Below, piece after piece: positions 15,683-23,237 of a stretch of DNA of 26,842 nucleotides. Position 1 is the first letter of the stretch; every line of letters starts with the position of its first letter. The notes under the pieces are model-generated. The model was not told the DNA's origin, did not search any database, and saw only the letters and a list, made by a program, of their open reading frames with translations. This DNA comes from SXXK01 sp046074645 (lineage in GTDB: Bacteria; Planctomycetota; Planctomycetia; Planctomycetales; Planctomycetaceae). The position numbers and the translations under genes are program-made. The stretch spans positions 1 through 26,842 of the forward strand of contig JBJTOP010000224.1 of assembly GCA_046074645.1 (NCBI GenBank), read 5' to 3'.

Positions 15683-16870
15683 CTACTGCTCGCTTTTATC
15701 ACCGTCTTCTGAATCGCCGTCCTTCCCGTCGCGATCTTTTGAATCGCCATCCTTCGCGTCCCCGTCCGGCTTATCGCGATCCGGCTTGTCCTCTCCCTTT
15801 TCATCGCGTTCCGTTTTTTCCTGATCCTGCTTTTCCGTTTCGCGATCTTTTTGCTTTTCTTCCGGGCGATCATCGGACTCTGATTCCGGGCGAGCAGCGC
15901 GACCTTTACGCGCGGGACGTTCGGGCTGATCGCGACCTTCCGGACGGTCAGCACCTTCCGGGCGTGGACCACCTTCGGGGCGACGGGGACGGATGACGCC
16001 CGATTCGTTGGCGGGAGGCATTGGCATTTGCCGCTGATTTCCCATCATGGACTGGAGTTCCGGGAGATCGAGTGATCCGTCGGCGTTTTTGTCGAGCGTT
16101 TCCATGCGATCGCGGACGAACGGCGGAAGTTCATCGCCGCTGAGTTTGCCGTCCTCATTGGCATCTGAACGACGCAGCATCTGGGCAGCGAACTGTGCGG
16201 GTTCCGCGGGATTGCCCGCCCCCATGCGCTCGCGAGCAACGGCGCCGAGTTCTTCCTGATCGAGCTGGCCGTCAGTGTTGCGATCAAAGCGTTCGAGAAG
16301 CGGTTTCAGAGGTTCGGGCAGTTCTTCGCGGGATAACTTGCCGTCACTGTTTTGATCCATGCCTTTCAGGCGTTCGACGATGGCAGCGGGATTACCTGGC
16401 GACCCAGGTACGCCCGGCATTCCGGGATTGCCCTGACCAGGGAAACCTGCACGCAATTCCTGTGAGTCCAGGCGGCGGTCACGGTTGCGATCAAGCGTTT
16501 TCAGAGAGGCGACAGCAAGGTCGATCTCTTCTTCAGAAAGTTCGCCGTCACCATTCTTATCGAGGGCATTGAGGAGCGGATTGGGAAAACGTCCCATGAA
16601 GCCACCTGGGGCACCGCCACCTGGGGGCATGAGCATTCCTGGGCGGCGACCCTCGGCTCCGGGGCCTTCAGGGCGGCGGCCTTCCTCAGGACGGCGGCCT
16701 TCCTCAGGAGGGCGGCCTTCCTCGGGAGGGCGGCCTTCCTCGGGACGGCGGCCTTCCTCGGGGCGATCACTTTCCTGAGGAGGGCGTTCGACCTGTGGTG
16801 TCTGAGCGAAGGACGAGGAGGCGACAGCAATGGAAAATGCTGCGCCGCAGAGAACAAAAACGGGCTTCAT
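15683..16870 (-). CDS. secreted six-EF-hand protein with repeat head and charged tail
   Basis: This 395-residue protein starts at ATG 16870 with a signal peptide (cleavage near Ala22). Residues 34-68 are a tandem hexapeptide repeat of the RPEEGR type. Six EF-hand loops follow, at about 104-115, 127-138, 172-183, 196-207, 236-247 and 260-271. The Asp-x-Asn/Asp-x-Asp-Gly pattern is intact in all but the second, where Arg replaces Gly. They appear as three pairs, so Ca2+ binding is likely. From about 295 to the end it is a highly charged Asp/Glu/Lys/Arg/Pro tail. This is a common planctomycete design for a calcium-binding surface or periplasmic protein. The frame is open further upstream to 16978, but that would destroy the signal peptide. 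Confidence 0.85.
   Translation of the reverse strand: MKPVFVLCGAAFSIAVASSSFAQTPQVERPPQESDRPEEGRRPEEGRPPEEGRPPEEGRRPEEGRRPEGPGAEGRRPGMLMPPGGGAPGGFMGRFPNPLLNALDKNGDGELSEEEIDLAVASLKTLDRNRDRRLDSQELRAGFPGQGNPGMPGVPGSPGNPAAIVERLKGMDQNSDGKLSREELPEPLKPLLERFDRNTDGQLDQEELGAVARERMGAGNPAEPAQFAAQMLRRSDANEDGKLSGDELPPFVRDRMETLDKNADGSLDLPELQSMMGNQRQMPMPPANESGVIRPRRPEGGPRPEGADRPEGRDQPERPARKGRAARPESESDDRPEEKQKDRETEKQDQEKTERDEKGEDKPDRDKPDGDAKDGDSKDRDGKDGDSEDGDKSEQ
16671..16778. repeat. 18-bp tandem repeat inside the EF-hand gene
   Basis: Six adjacent 18-base units start at 16671, 16689, 16707, 16725, 16743 and 16761. Five are close to GGACGGCGGCCTTCCTCG, and the last one is diverged. They encode the hexapeptide repeat of the minus-strand protein (RPEEGR/RPPEEG). 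A period that is a multiple of three means copy-number change keeps the frame. Confidence 0.85.
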
Positions 16871-16937
16871 AGCAGGTGCTTTCCGGAGAATGGGGAGTGA
16901 TGGTGGGAGGATTGATGCATTGGCAGGGCGAGTGGCG

Positions 16938-17053
16938 ACGTAAGAACGTAAACCCCGAGGCCCGAAAAGAAACACCAAAAAACTGAAATCCTGTTTGATT
17001 TTCCCTTGATTTGCACAATGCCCTTTGAAATTATTACGTAAGATACATAATAA
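16938..17053. promoter_or_regulatory. divergent regulatory region: ACGTAA copies, inverted repeat, promoter candidate
   Basis: This AT-richer gap lies between the EF-hand gene (-) and comF (+). ACGTAA occurs three times, at 16938-16943, 16946-16951 and 17036-17041. TTATTA (17031-17036) and TAATAA (17048-17053) form an inverted repeat with an 11-base spacer that contains the third copy. A plausible promoter for comF is TTGAAA (17025-17030) with CATAAT (17046-17051), but the spacer is only 15 bases. If that promoter is used, the TTG start at 17025 cannot be, and ATG 17091 is the right start. Confidence 0.4.
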
Positions 17054-17090
17054 CGAACACCATCAATGGCGTCAATGGCAACTCACTCAA

Positions 17091-17891
17091 ATGTTCGGCA
17101 TACAAAACCTGAAAGCACTCCTGACAATTCCGTCCTCCCTGCGGCCTCTTGCTGATCCTGCAATCCAGGCGGCACTCGATCTGGCGGTTCCGTTTCGCTG
17201 TTCGCTCTGTGGCCGATCCGGGGGTGTTCCCGGCAGTCGCTGGATCTGCTACTGCAGCCACTGTACGGAACAGCTCTGTGCCCAGCCGGCCCATAGCTGC
17301 CACGTGTGTGCAGCTGAAGTCGGCCCATGGTCGGCGACAGCGGCCGGGTGCGTGCACTGCCGCGGTCGCGCTCTGCGATTCAAGTCCGTGGTCTGCCTGG
17401 CCATGTACAAAGACCCGCTGCGGCACGCCATGTTGTCCGCAAAGTGGTCATTTTCCGCCGTCCCCATGCGATCACTCGCCCGTCTCCTCGCATCCCAGCG
17501 CTTACAGCATCTGCGTTCGCTGCAGGTTGACCGCATCATTCCCATTCCTCAGCACTGGCAGCAGCGAATTGTGCGGCATTTCAACCCCGCCTGGATCATC
17601 GCTGAAGAGCTGGCACGAGTACTGGGGGTGCCCTGCGACCCCCATGTCCTGCGAAAATCCCGGCAATCGCGCCCCCAGAAACGCGTCTCACTCGCTCAGC
17701 GAGAACAAAACCAGCACAACAGTTTTGCCGTCACTTGTCCCGCTGTGATTGCCGGCGAAAGACTGCTGCTTGTGGACGACGTCCTGACCACCGGCGCCAC
17801 CTGCTCCGAAGCCGCCCGCTGCCTGCTCAGATCGCACGCCACAGAATGTCACGTTGCCGTAATCGCACGCGTACTCGATCAGTCCGCCTGA
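17091..17891 (+). CDS. comF: ComF-family phosphoribosyltransferase-like protein
   Basis: This 266-residue protein has the full ComF layout. An N-terminal double zinc-ribbon contains CxxC pairs at 37/40, 55/58, 70/73 and 87/90. The central helical YKDPLRHAML segment is followed by a PRTase-like core. That core ends in the PRPP-binding loop LLLVDDVLTTGAT at about 225-237. ComF proteins support DNA uptake (natural transformation) in other bacteria, acting at the cytoplasmic side with the helicase ComFA and recombination proteins. No other com gene is in the window. The frame opens earlier at TTG 17025, but that codon lies in the promoter candidate and ATG 17091 is the first ATG. Confidence 0.85.
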   Translation: MFGIQNLKALLTIPSSLRPLADPAIQAALDLAVPFRCSLCGRSGGVPGSRWICYCSHCTEQLCAQPAHSCHVCAAEVGPWSATAAGCVHCRGRALRFKSVVCLAMYKDPLRHAMLSAKWSFSAVPMRSLARLLASQRLQHLRSLQVDRIIPIPQHWQQRIVRHFNPAWIIAEELARVLGVPCDPHVLRKSRQSRPQKRVSLAQREQNQHNSFAVTCPAVIAGERLLLVDDVLTTGATCSEAARCLLRSHATECHVAVIARVLDQSA

Positions 17892-18111
17892 CTTTGCCGC
17901 ACGCTCTCATCCATCGCTCAATCCATCGATTTTTTCTGGCATACAAATCGGAAACATCATAGATCCCAATCGATGACTGCCACGTTTTCGCTCTTCCGCA
18001 GGGCAAACCCCCGGTTTTTGCAGGCCGGACGAAAATCGGTCGATGAAAAAACGTTCAATCCGCCTACATTTACCACGCGACACAGGGCACCGAAGTGCTG
18101 CAAAATTCTCT

Positions 18112-18116
18112 GGAGG
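18112..18116 (+). promoter_or_regulatory. ribosome binding site deciding the HlyB-like gene start
   Basis: GGAGG lies ten bases before ATG 18127. The earlier in-frame ATG at 18043 has no such site and would add a basic 28-residue extension, so 18127 is preferred. Confidence 0.55.
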
Positions 18117-18126
18117 TCCGGTAGAG

Positions 18127-20280
18127 ATGAACAGGGGACGCGAGGCTGGCGAAGCTGAATCGATCGACGCGTCATGGCTGTTCGAGCAAATCGCTCTGAT
18201 GGATGGCGGGCACTCAGATCGTTCCCGAATTCGACGCGCCGTCGACGAGGCGTCGCGGATGGTGTCAGAAACCAGCGAAAACAGCAGAAACAACTGGCAG
18301 CGATGTCTTGTAGAAGCTTCGCAGAGTCTGGGTTACGTCAGCCGGATCATGGAGGGCAGCCTGCAGGAGCTCACCGGTCTGGCCAGTGATGGTGCAAAAG
18401 TCGTCCTGCGTTCTGCCGATGGTAATATCTGGCGTGGAATTTACGGCAACGGTGGCCGACGCCTGCGGCTGCTGCAGTCAAACTCTGTCAGGCCTGTCGT
18501 CGAGCTGTCCAGGCGGGCTGTCGAACAAAGGCTGATCTCCGAGGGTTTCACGGGGCAGCTCACATGTGTCGTGATTGAGCCGAAGACGATCCAGTCACAC
18601 GACACATCGCACGAGGAAGAGCACCACCAGTCGCCGCTGCTGAGAATGTTCAGTCTGCTCACAACCGAGCGGACTGATATCGGAGTCATCTGCGTGTTTG
18701 CTCTGGTCACAGGATTGCTGGGGATGGCAACCCCCCTTGCCGTCAGAGCACTTGTAGACACGGTCAGCTTCGGAAGCGTGCTGCAGCCCGTCATCTGGTT
18801 GTCACTGATCCTGCTCACTTTCCTGCTCTTCAAAGCAGCAATCAAGGCGCTCCAGACCTGGGTGGTGGAAATTATTCAACGGCGATTGTTTGCAAGGCTT
18901 GCATCGGAACTGGCGTGGCGTCTTCCGCGTTCAAAAGTGGACGCTTTTCACGGGGCCTATCCACCAGAACTTGTGAATCGTTTTTTCGACGTGGTTTCGG
19001 TACAAAAAGTAGTGTCCTCGCTGCTCCTCGACGGTATTTCGCTCATGCTCAGCATGATCGTCGGGATGATCGTTCTGGGCTTTTACCACCCGTATCTGCT
19101 GGCCTTTGACTTTGTGCTCATCGGATTGATGATTCTCGTCTACCTGCTCGGCCGTGGCGCGGTGAACACCAGTATCCGGGAATCGCGTTCGAAGTACGCG
19201 ATGGCAGCGTGGCTCGAAGACATGGCCAGATGCAGAATCGCATTTCGCTACGACGGTGCTCCGGAATTCGCTCTCGAAAAGTCCGATCGACTCATTTACG
19301 AGTACATTCACGCGAGAACAAAACACTTTCGAGTCCTGATGCGGCAGTTGATTGCGATCCTCCTCATGCAGGCTCTGGGTTCCACAGCGCTGCTTGCCAT
19401 CGGTGGCTGGCTGGTACTCATTGGTCAGTTATCGCTTGGACAGCTCGTGGCAGCCGAACTCATCGTGGCAATCGTCGTTGACTCCTTCGCCAAAATGTCC
19501 AAGCACATCGAAAGTTTTTACGATCTGCTGGCCTCGGTGGACAAGATTGGGCACCTGCTGGATCTGCGGACCGAGCGAACAGATGGGTTGTTGACAATCC
19601 CTTCCGGCGCTGGCTTTGTGATTCAGGAAGTAGCCGTTCACGACCACGACAGACATTGCTCGCTGAACCCCGTTTCGCTCACCATTCGCCCCGGAGAACG
19701 AATTGCTGTTGTCGGTGACGACAGCTCGGGCAAAAGTCTCCTGCTGGATGTCTTATTCGGGCTTCGCGAGCCCGGGCAGGGCGCTGTCAGCTTCAACGGC
19801 CTCGATCCTCGCGACCTCCGCCCCGACATACTCCGCCGCCGCGTGGCACTCATACGAGATGTCGAAATCTTTGAAGGCAGCATTGCGGAAAATGTGCATC
19901 TGGAACGGCCTGACGTATCAATTGCCGACGTTCGAACCGCACTGGAAGCCGTCGGCCTGCTGCCTCGCATCCAACAACTCCCGCAGGGACTCGACACCAC
20001 ACTCAATCCCGCCGGCACACCGCTCACCCCCGCCCAGTGCAGGCGGCTCATGATTGCTCGCGCCATTGCCGGACATCCCGAGATCCTGCTCGTCGATGAA
20101 ATCCTCGATGCCCTCCCGGACGCTGAGTCCGAGATGATCCTCAGAAAAATACTTGCCGCTGACAACTCCTGGACAATTCTCGTGGTGACCTCCCGTCCAC
20201 ATCTCCAGCGAATGCTCAATCGAGTTCTCGAAATTCGACCATCCCGCGACCACGAAATCGATCGTTCACTTGCTCACTGA
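18127..20280 (+). CDS. HlyB-like ABC exporter, membrane-ATPase fusion with degenerate ATPase motifs
   Basis: This 717-residue fusion has an N-terminal soluble part (1-180), a six-helix ABC exporter membrane domain (about 185-452) and a C-terminal nucleotide-binding domain. Walker A GDDSSGKS (530-537) and Walker B ILLVDE (653-658, with the Glu) are kept. The signature LSGGQ is LTPAQ (633-637). The Q-loop segment reads ALIRDVEIFEGS with no Gln and one residue fewer. The D-loop SALD is DALP (661-664). The H-loop His is Ser689. The N-terminal part shows no C39 peptidase Cys/His. The gene is followed by a HlyD-type adaptor whose start lies 16 bases after this stop. The cargo is unknown. I started at 18127; 18043 is the alternative. 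Confidence 0.8.
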   Translation: MNRGREAGEAESIDASWLFEQIALMDGGHSDRSRIRRAVDEASRMVSETSENSRNNWQRCLVEASQSLGYVSRIMEGSLQELTGLASDGAKVVLRSADGNIWRGIYGNGGRRLRLLQSNSVRPVVELSRRAVEQRLISEGFTGQLTCVVIEPKTIQSHDTSHEEEHHQSPLLRMFSLLTTERTDIGVICVFALVTGLLGMATPLAVRALVDTVSFGSVLQPVIWLSLILLTFLLFKAAIKALQTWVVEIIQRRLFARLASELAWRLPRSKVDAFHGAYPPELVNRFFDVVSVQKVVSSLLLDGISLMLSMIVGMIVLGFYHPYLLAFDFVLIGLMILVYLLGRGAVNTSIRESRSKYAMAAWLEDMARCRIAFRYDGAPEFALEKSDRLIYEYIHARTKHFRVLMRQLIAILLMQALGSTALLAIGGWLVLIGQLSLGQLVAAELIVAIVVDSFAKMSKHIESFYDLLASVDKIGHLLDLRTERTDGLLTIPSGAGFVIQEVAVHDHDRHCSLNPVSLTIRPGERIAVVGDDSSGKSLLLDVLFGLREPGQGAVSFNGLDPRDLRPDILRRRVALIRDVEIFEGSIAENVHLERPDVSIADVRTALEAVGLLPRIQQLPQGLDTTLNPAGTPLTPAQCRRLMIARAIAGHPEILLVDEILDALPDAESEMILRKILAADNSWTILVVTSRPHLQRMLNRVLEIRPSRDHEIDRSLAH

Positions 20281-20296
20281 ATCCGCAGGGAATCCA

Positions 20297-21751
20297 ATGG
20301 CCACCCAGACTGCTCCCAGGCAAACCTCACACCGCAGCAACGCCTCACTGGATCGACGCTATTCCGTCCTGACTCCGGTTGCCGCTCGTTCTGCCCTCAT
20401 GCCTTCACTGCAGCTCGTTCGTTCATCTCGGCTCGTACAACGTATCGCATTCTGGCTGCTCACATCCCTGATCGCCTCCACTCTGCTCATGGCCTTTGCC
20501 CCGTGGCAGCAGACGGTCACGGGATCCGGCTATGTCGTCGCCTACCTCCCCAGTGAACGCCAGCAGGTGCTGGAGGCAACCATCAAAGGCCGCATCGAAC
20601 GCTGGAACACGGATCTCGTCGAAAACTCCCGCGTCTCCAAAGGCGACTTCATCGCCGAAATCCGGGACCTCGATGTCGACTACGCTGCACGGCTGGAAAC
20701 CCAGCTGGAAAACACCAAAGTCATGCTCGCAGCCTCGCTCCGCATCGTCGAAGCAACCCGCGGACAGCTCACAGCCTACCGCGATGTCCAACAGCAAATT
20801 ACCCGTGCCCAGGACGCTTACGTCCAGGCCGCAAGCGAAAAAGTCGCCGCCGCCGAACAGAAACTCTCGCTCGCCCAGGCCGCCGTCCCACAACTCAAAG
20901 CCGCCTTCGATCGCGCGAAAATGCTGCACGACCAAAACAATATCTCCCTCGAGAAATTCCAGGAAATCGAACGCAAACTTCTCGAAGCAGAAGCCAAAGT
21001 CCGCGAAGAGACGGCCAATGTGTCAGCTTCCAAATCAGATCTCACCGGGAAACAAAGCGATCGACTCGCCTACATCCAAAAAGCTGCCGCTGATATCAGT
21101 TACTACGAAGGAGCCCTCGATAAAGCCCTCTCCGAAGCCGCAAAAATGGAGAAGGAACAGGCTGAAATGCAGTCCAAAGTCGCCCGACAAAGCACTCAGA
21201 CCATCCACGCCCCCTTCGATGGCTATGTCGTCGAATTCAACCCCAACATGAATACTCAACTCGTCAAGGAAGGAGACCCCATCTGCGTCATCGTTCCTGA
21301 TACCAAAGACCGAGCCGTGCAGATCTGGCTCGACGGAAACGACGCCCCACTCGTCAAAAAAGATGCCCACGTCAGGCTGCAGTTCGAAGGCTGGCCCGCC
21401 GTGCAGTTTGCAGGCTGGCCGTCCGTCGCCGTCGGCACCTTCGGCGGTACCGTGGTCTCCGTAGACGTTATCGACAACGGAAAGGGGAAATTCCGCTGCC
21501 AGATCCGGCCCGATAATCCTGAAGAATGGCCCAACGAACGCTATCTCCGCCAGGGCGTCCGCGCAAACGGCTGGGTACTTCTCGAACAGGTTCCTCTCTG
21601 GTTCGAGTTCTGGCGACAGCTGAACGGCTTCCCACCTTCGCTCGATGAACCCTCCGCCTCTACTGCCCTCGGAGGCGGAAAATCCAGCATGGGCTCCTAT
21701 AATGCCAAAGACTCCGGAAAAGGCTCCGGAGCAAAATCTCCGGTGAAGTAA
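20297..21751 (+). CDS. HlyD-family membrane fusion protein
   Basis: This 484-residue adaptor has a cytoplasmic N-terminus, one membrane helix (about 48-68) and a long periplasmic part. The first biotinyl-lipoyl half (GSGYVVAYLPSERQQVLEA, 77-95) is followed by a coiled-coil hairpin (about 130-300, rich in Ala, Glu, Lys and Gln). The second lipoyl half has the family motif APFDGYV (305-311). A beta-barrel part lies from about 325 to 440. The C-terminus is low-complexity Ser/Gly/Lys. It would bridge the HlyB-like exporter to an outer-membrane channel, but no TolC-like gene is near. AGGG at 20287-20290 supports ATG 20297; an earlier TTG at 20270 overlaps the upstream gene and is less likely. Confidence 0.87.
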   Translation: MATQTAPRQTSHRSNASLDRRYSVLTPVAARSALMPSLQLVRSSRLVQRIAFWLLTSLIASTLLMAFAPWQQTVTGSGYVVAYLPSERQQVLEATIKGRIERWNTDLVENSRVSKGDFIAEIRDLDVDYAARLETQLENTKVMLAASLRIVEATRGQLTAYRDVQQQITRAQDAYVQAASEKVAAAEQKLSLAQAAVPQLKAAFDRAKMLHDQNNISLEKFQEIERKLLEAEAKVREETANVSASKSDLTGKQSDRLAYIQKAAADISYYEGALDKALSEAAKMEKEQAEMQSKVARQSTQTIHAPFDGYVVEFNPNMNTQLVKEGDPICVIVPDTKDRAVQIWLDGNDAPLVKKDAHVRLQFEGWPAVQFAGWPSVAVGTFGGTVVSVDVIDNGKGKFRCQIRPDNPEEWPNERYLRQGVRANGWVLLEQVPLWFEFWRQLNGFPPSLDEPSASTALGGGKSSMGSYNAKDSGKGSGAKSPVK

Positions 21752-22090
21752 TTGCCCCGCTGCGGACTCGCCCTGCTACTCACCCAAAACTCCACACCAC
21801 CTCAGTCGCCACAAAGCTATGAAGGCCCTCAAGTCTCTGCTCCCCTGCGCTGGCGACAGGTAACGTTCGCGGCACCTGCTGTTCTCCCGCGAAAGATTCA
21901 CATCCTTGCCATTTATTGGCGCAGTTATTGCTCTTTCTGTGAAGAAACTCACGGATTGTGCTCCCGAATTGCCCGCGCCCAGCTAAAATTCCGCACGCCA
22001 GACAGTCTATCGCGCTCCAAAATCAACCTTTTTGCACATTCTGCGCGCGATTGGTGATCGAAATTTGGGCATGACGAAGTCGAAAACACA
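21752..22090. other. gene-free leader region before the sigma-54 activator
   Basis: This 339-base gap lies between the HlyD stop and the sigma-54 activator start. One plus-strand frame is open for about 100 codons, but it has no start signal or protein-like composition. A -24/-12 promoter candidate lies inside (21917-21931). If it is used, the leader of the activator mRNA would be about 148 bases long. No clear terminator for the export operon is seen. Confidence 0.55.
21917..21931 (+). promoter_or_regulatory. sigma-54 (-24/-12) promoter candidate
   Basis: TGGCGC-AGTTA-TTGC matches the sigma-54 consensus TGGCAC-N5-TTGC with one difference. The GG and GC pairs have exactly the needed 12-base spacing. 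Transcription would start near 21943 and run into the enhancer-binding protein gene at 22091. Upstream activator sites cannot be identified. Confidence 0.55.
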
Positions 22091-23140
22091 ATGAGCAAAA
22101 CAGACAGCGATCCGGGATTGATCAACGGACTGATCGGCTCCAGCCCACCCATGCAGGACGTCTATCGCACAACCCGCAAGGTTGCCCCCACCACCGCCAC
22201 TGTGCTGCTCACCGGCGAAACCGGCACCGGAAAGGAACTCATCGCCCGCGCCCTCCACGAACTCAGCCCCCGCGCCTCCGGCCCATTCATCCGCGTCAAC
22301 TGCGGAGCCCTCTCCGAAAGCCTGCTCGAAAGTGAACTCTTCGGACACGCCAAAGGCGCCTTCACCAGCGCCATCGAAAACCGCACCGGTCGCTTCGAAG
22401 CCGCTCACGGTGGCACAATTTTTCTCGATGAAATCAACAGCGTCAGCTACCAGCTCCAGGTCAAACTCCTTCGTGTTCTTCAGGAACACGAATTCGAACG
22501 CGTCGGAGATACTCGTACCATTCGCGTCGATGTTCGCGTCATCGCCGCCACCAATGTCGATCTGCAGGACCTGATCACCACCGGACGCTTCCGCGAAGAC
22601 CTGTTCTACCGGCTCAATGTCATCCCAATTTACCTCCCGGCACTCCGTGAACGGGGCGAGGACATCACAGCCCTCGTGAACTTCTTCGTGTGGCGGTATG
22701 CCCAGGCCAATCGTATTCCTGCCGGTCGCGTACACCCCGATGCACTGCGGTTCCTGCAGCAGTACGACTGGCCTGGCAACGTCCGGGAACTCCAGAATTA
22801 CATCGAACGCGCACTCGTACTGTCGTCAGACGGAGAAATCACCGCCGATCTGCTGCCAACACACGTTCGGGGACTGGCCCCTGTGCGGATCGGCCGACGA
22901 GCAGCCGACGACCTGCAATCGCTCTGCACAGAACTCGTCAGCCGCCGCCTTGCGGAAATCGGGGAGGACAACACTGACGCCTGGAATCAGGTCATCAACG
23001 TCGTCGAAAAAGAGCTCATCCTGCAGGTGCTGCGACAAAGTCAGGGAGTACAAACTCGCACTGCAACTCGCCTCGGTATCAATCGCAACACGCTGCACAA
23101 GAAAATCGAAGATCACGATCTCGGTGCCGAAGCCCGGTAA
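22091..23140 (+). CDS. sigma-54 enhancer-binding protein without receiver domain
   Basis: This 349-residue transcription activator is of the NtrC/PspF class. The AAA+ domain begins almost at the N-terminus: Walker A GETGTGKE at 42-49, Walker B GGTIFLDE at 107-114, the arginine region GRFREDLFYRLNV at 165-177 and the WPGNVREL sensor II motif at 227-234. A Fis-type helix-turn-helix (305-340, TATRLGINRNTLHKKI) closes it. The sigma-54 contact loop, GAFTGA in most relatives, reads GAFTSA at 89-94. There is no receiver, GAF or PAS domain, so control must come from another protein or from expression level. It starts at ATG 22091 with no strong ribosome site. It follows the HlyB/HlyD genes and could regulate them. 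Confidence 0.9.
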   Translation: MSKTDSDPGLINGLIGSSPPMQDVYRTTRKVAPTTATVLLTGETGTGKELIARALHELSPRASGPFIRVNCGALSESLLESELFGHAKGAFTSAIENRTGRFEAAHGGTIFLDEINSVSYQLQVKLLRVLQEHEFERVGDTRTIRVDVRVIAATNVDLQDLITTGRFREDLFYRLNVIPIYLPALRERGEDITALVNFFVWRYAQANRIPAGRVHPDALRFLQQYDWPGNVRELQNYIERALVLSSDGEITADLLPTHVRGLAPVRIGRRAADDLQSLCTELVSRRLAEIGEDNTDAWNQVINVVEKELILQVLRQSQGVQTRTATRLGINRNTLHKKIEDHDLGAEAR

Positions 23141-23237
23141 GAAGCTGTCTCAAAGCCGCAAAGCCTCGCCTTTCGCATGGCGGAAACAGTCCCACCAACC
23201 ATTCCACAACAACAATCTGCTCGCTGGCAACCGTCGC

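Noticed and set aside
20496..21251. Plus-strand open frame (about 251 codons) inside the HlyD gene
   Set aside because: Ser/Pro/Lys-rich shadow with no family features; the HlyD frame has lipoyl and coiled-coil motifs.
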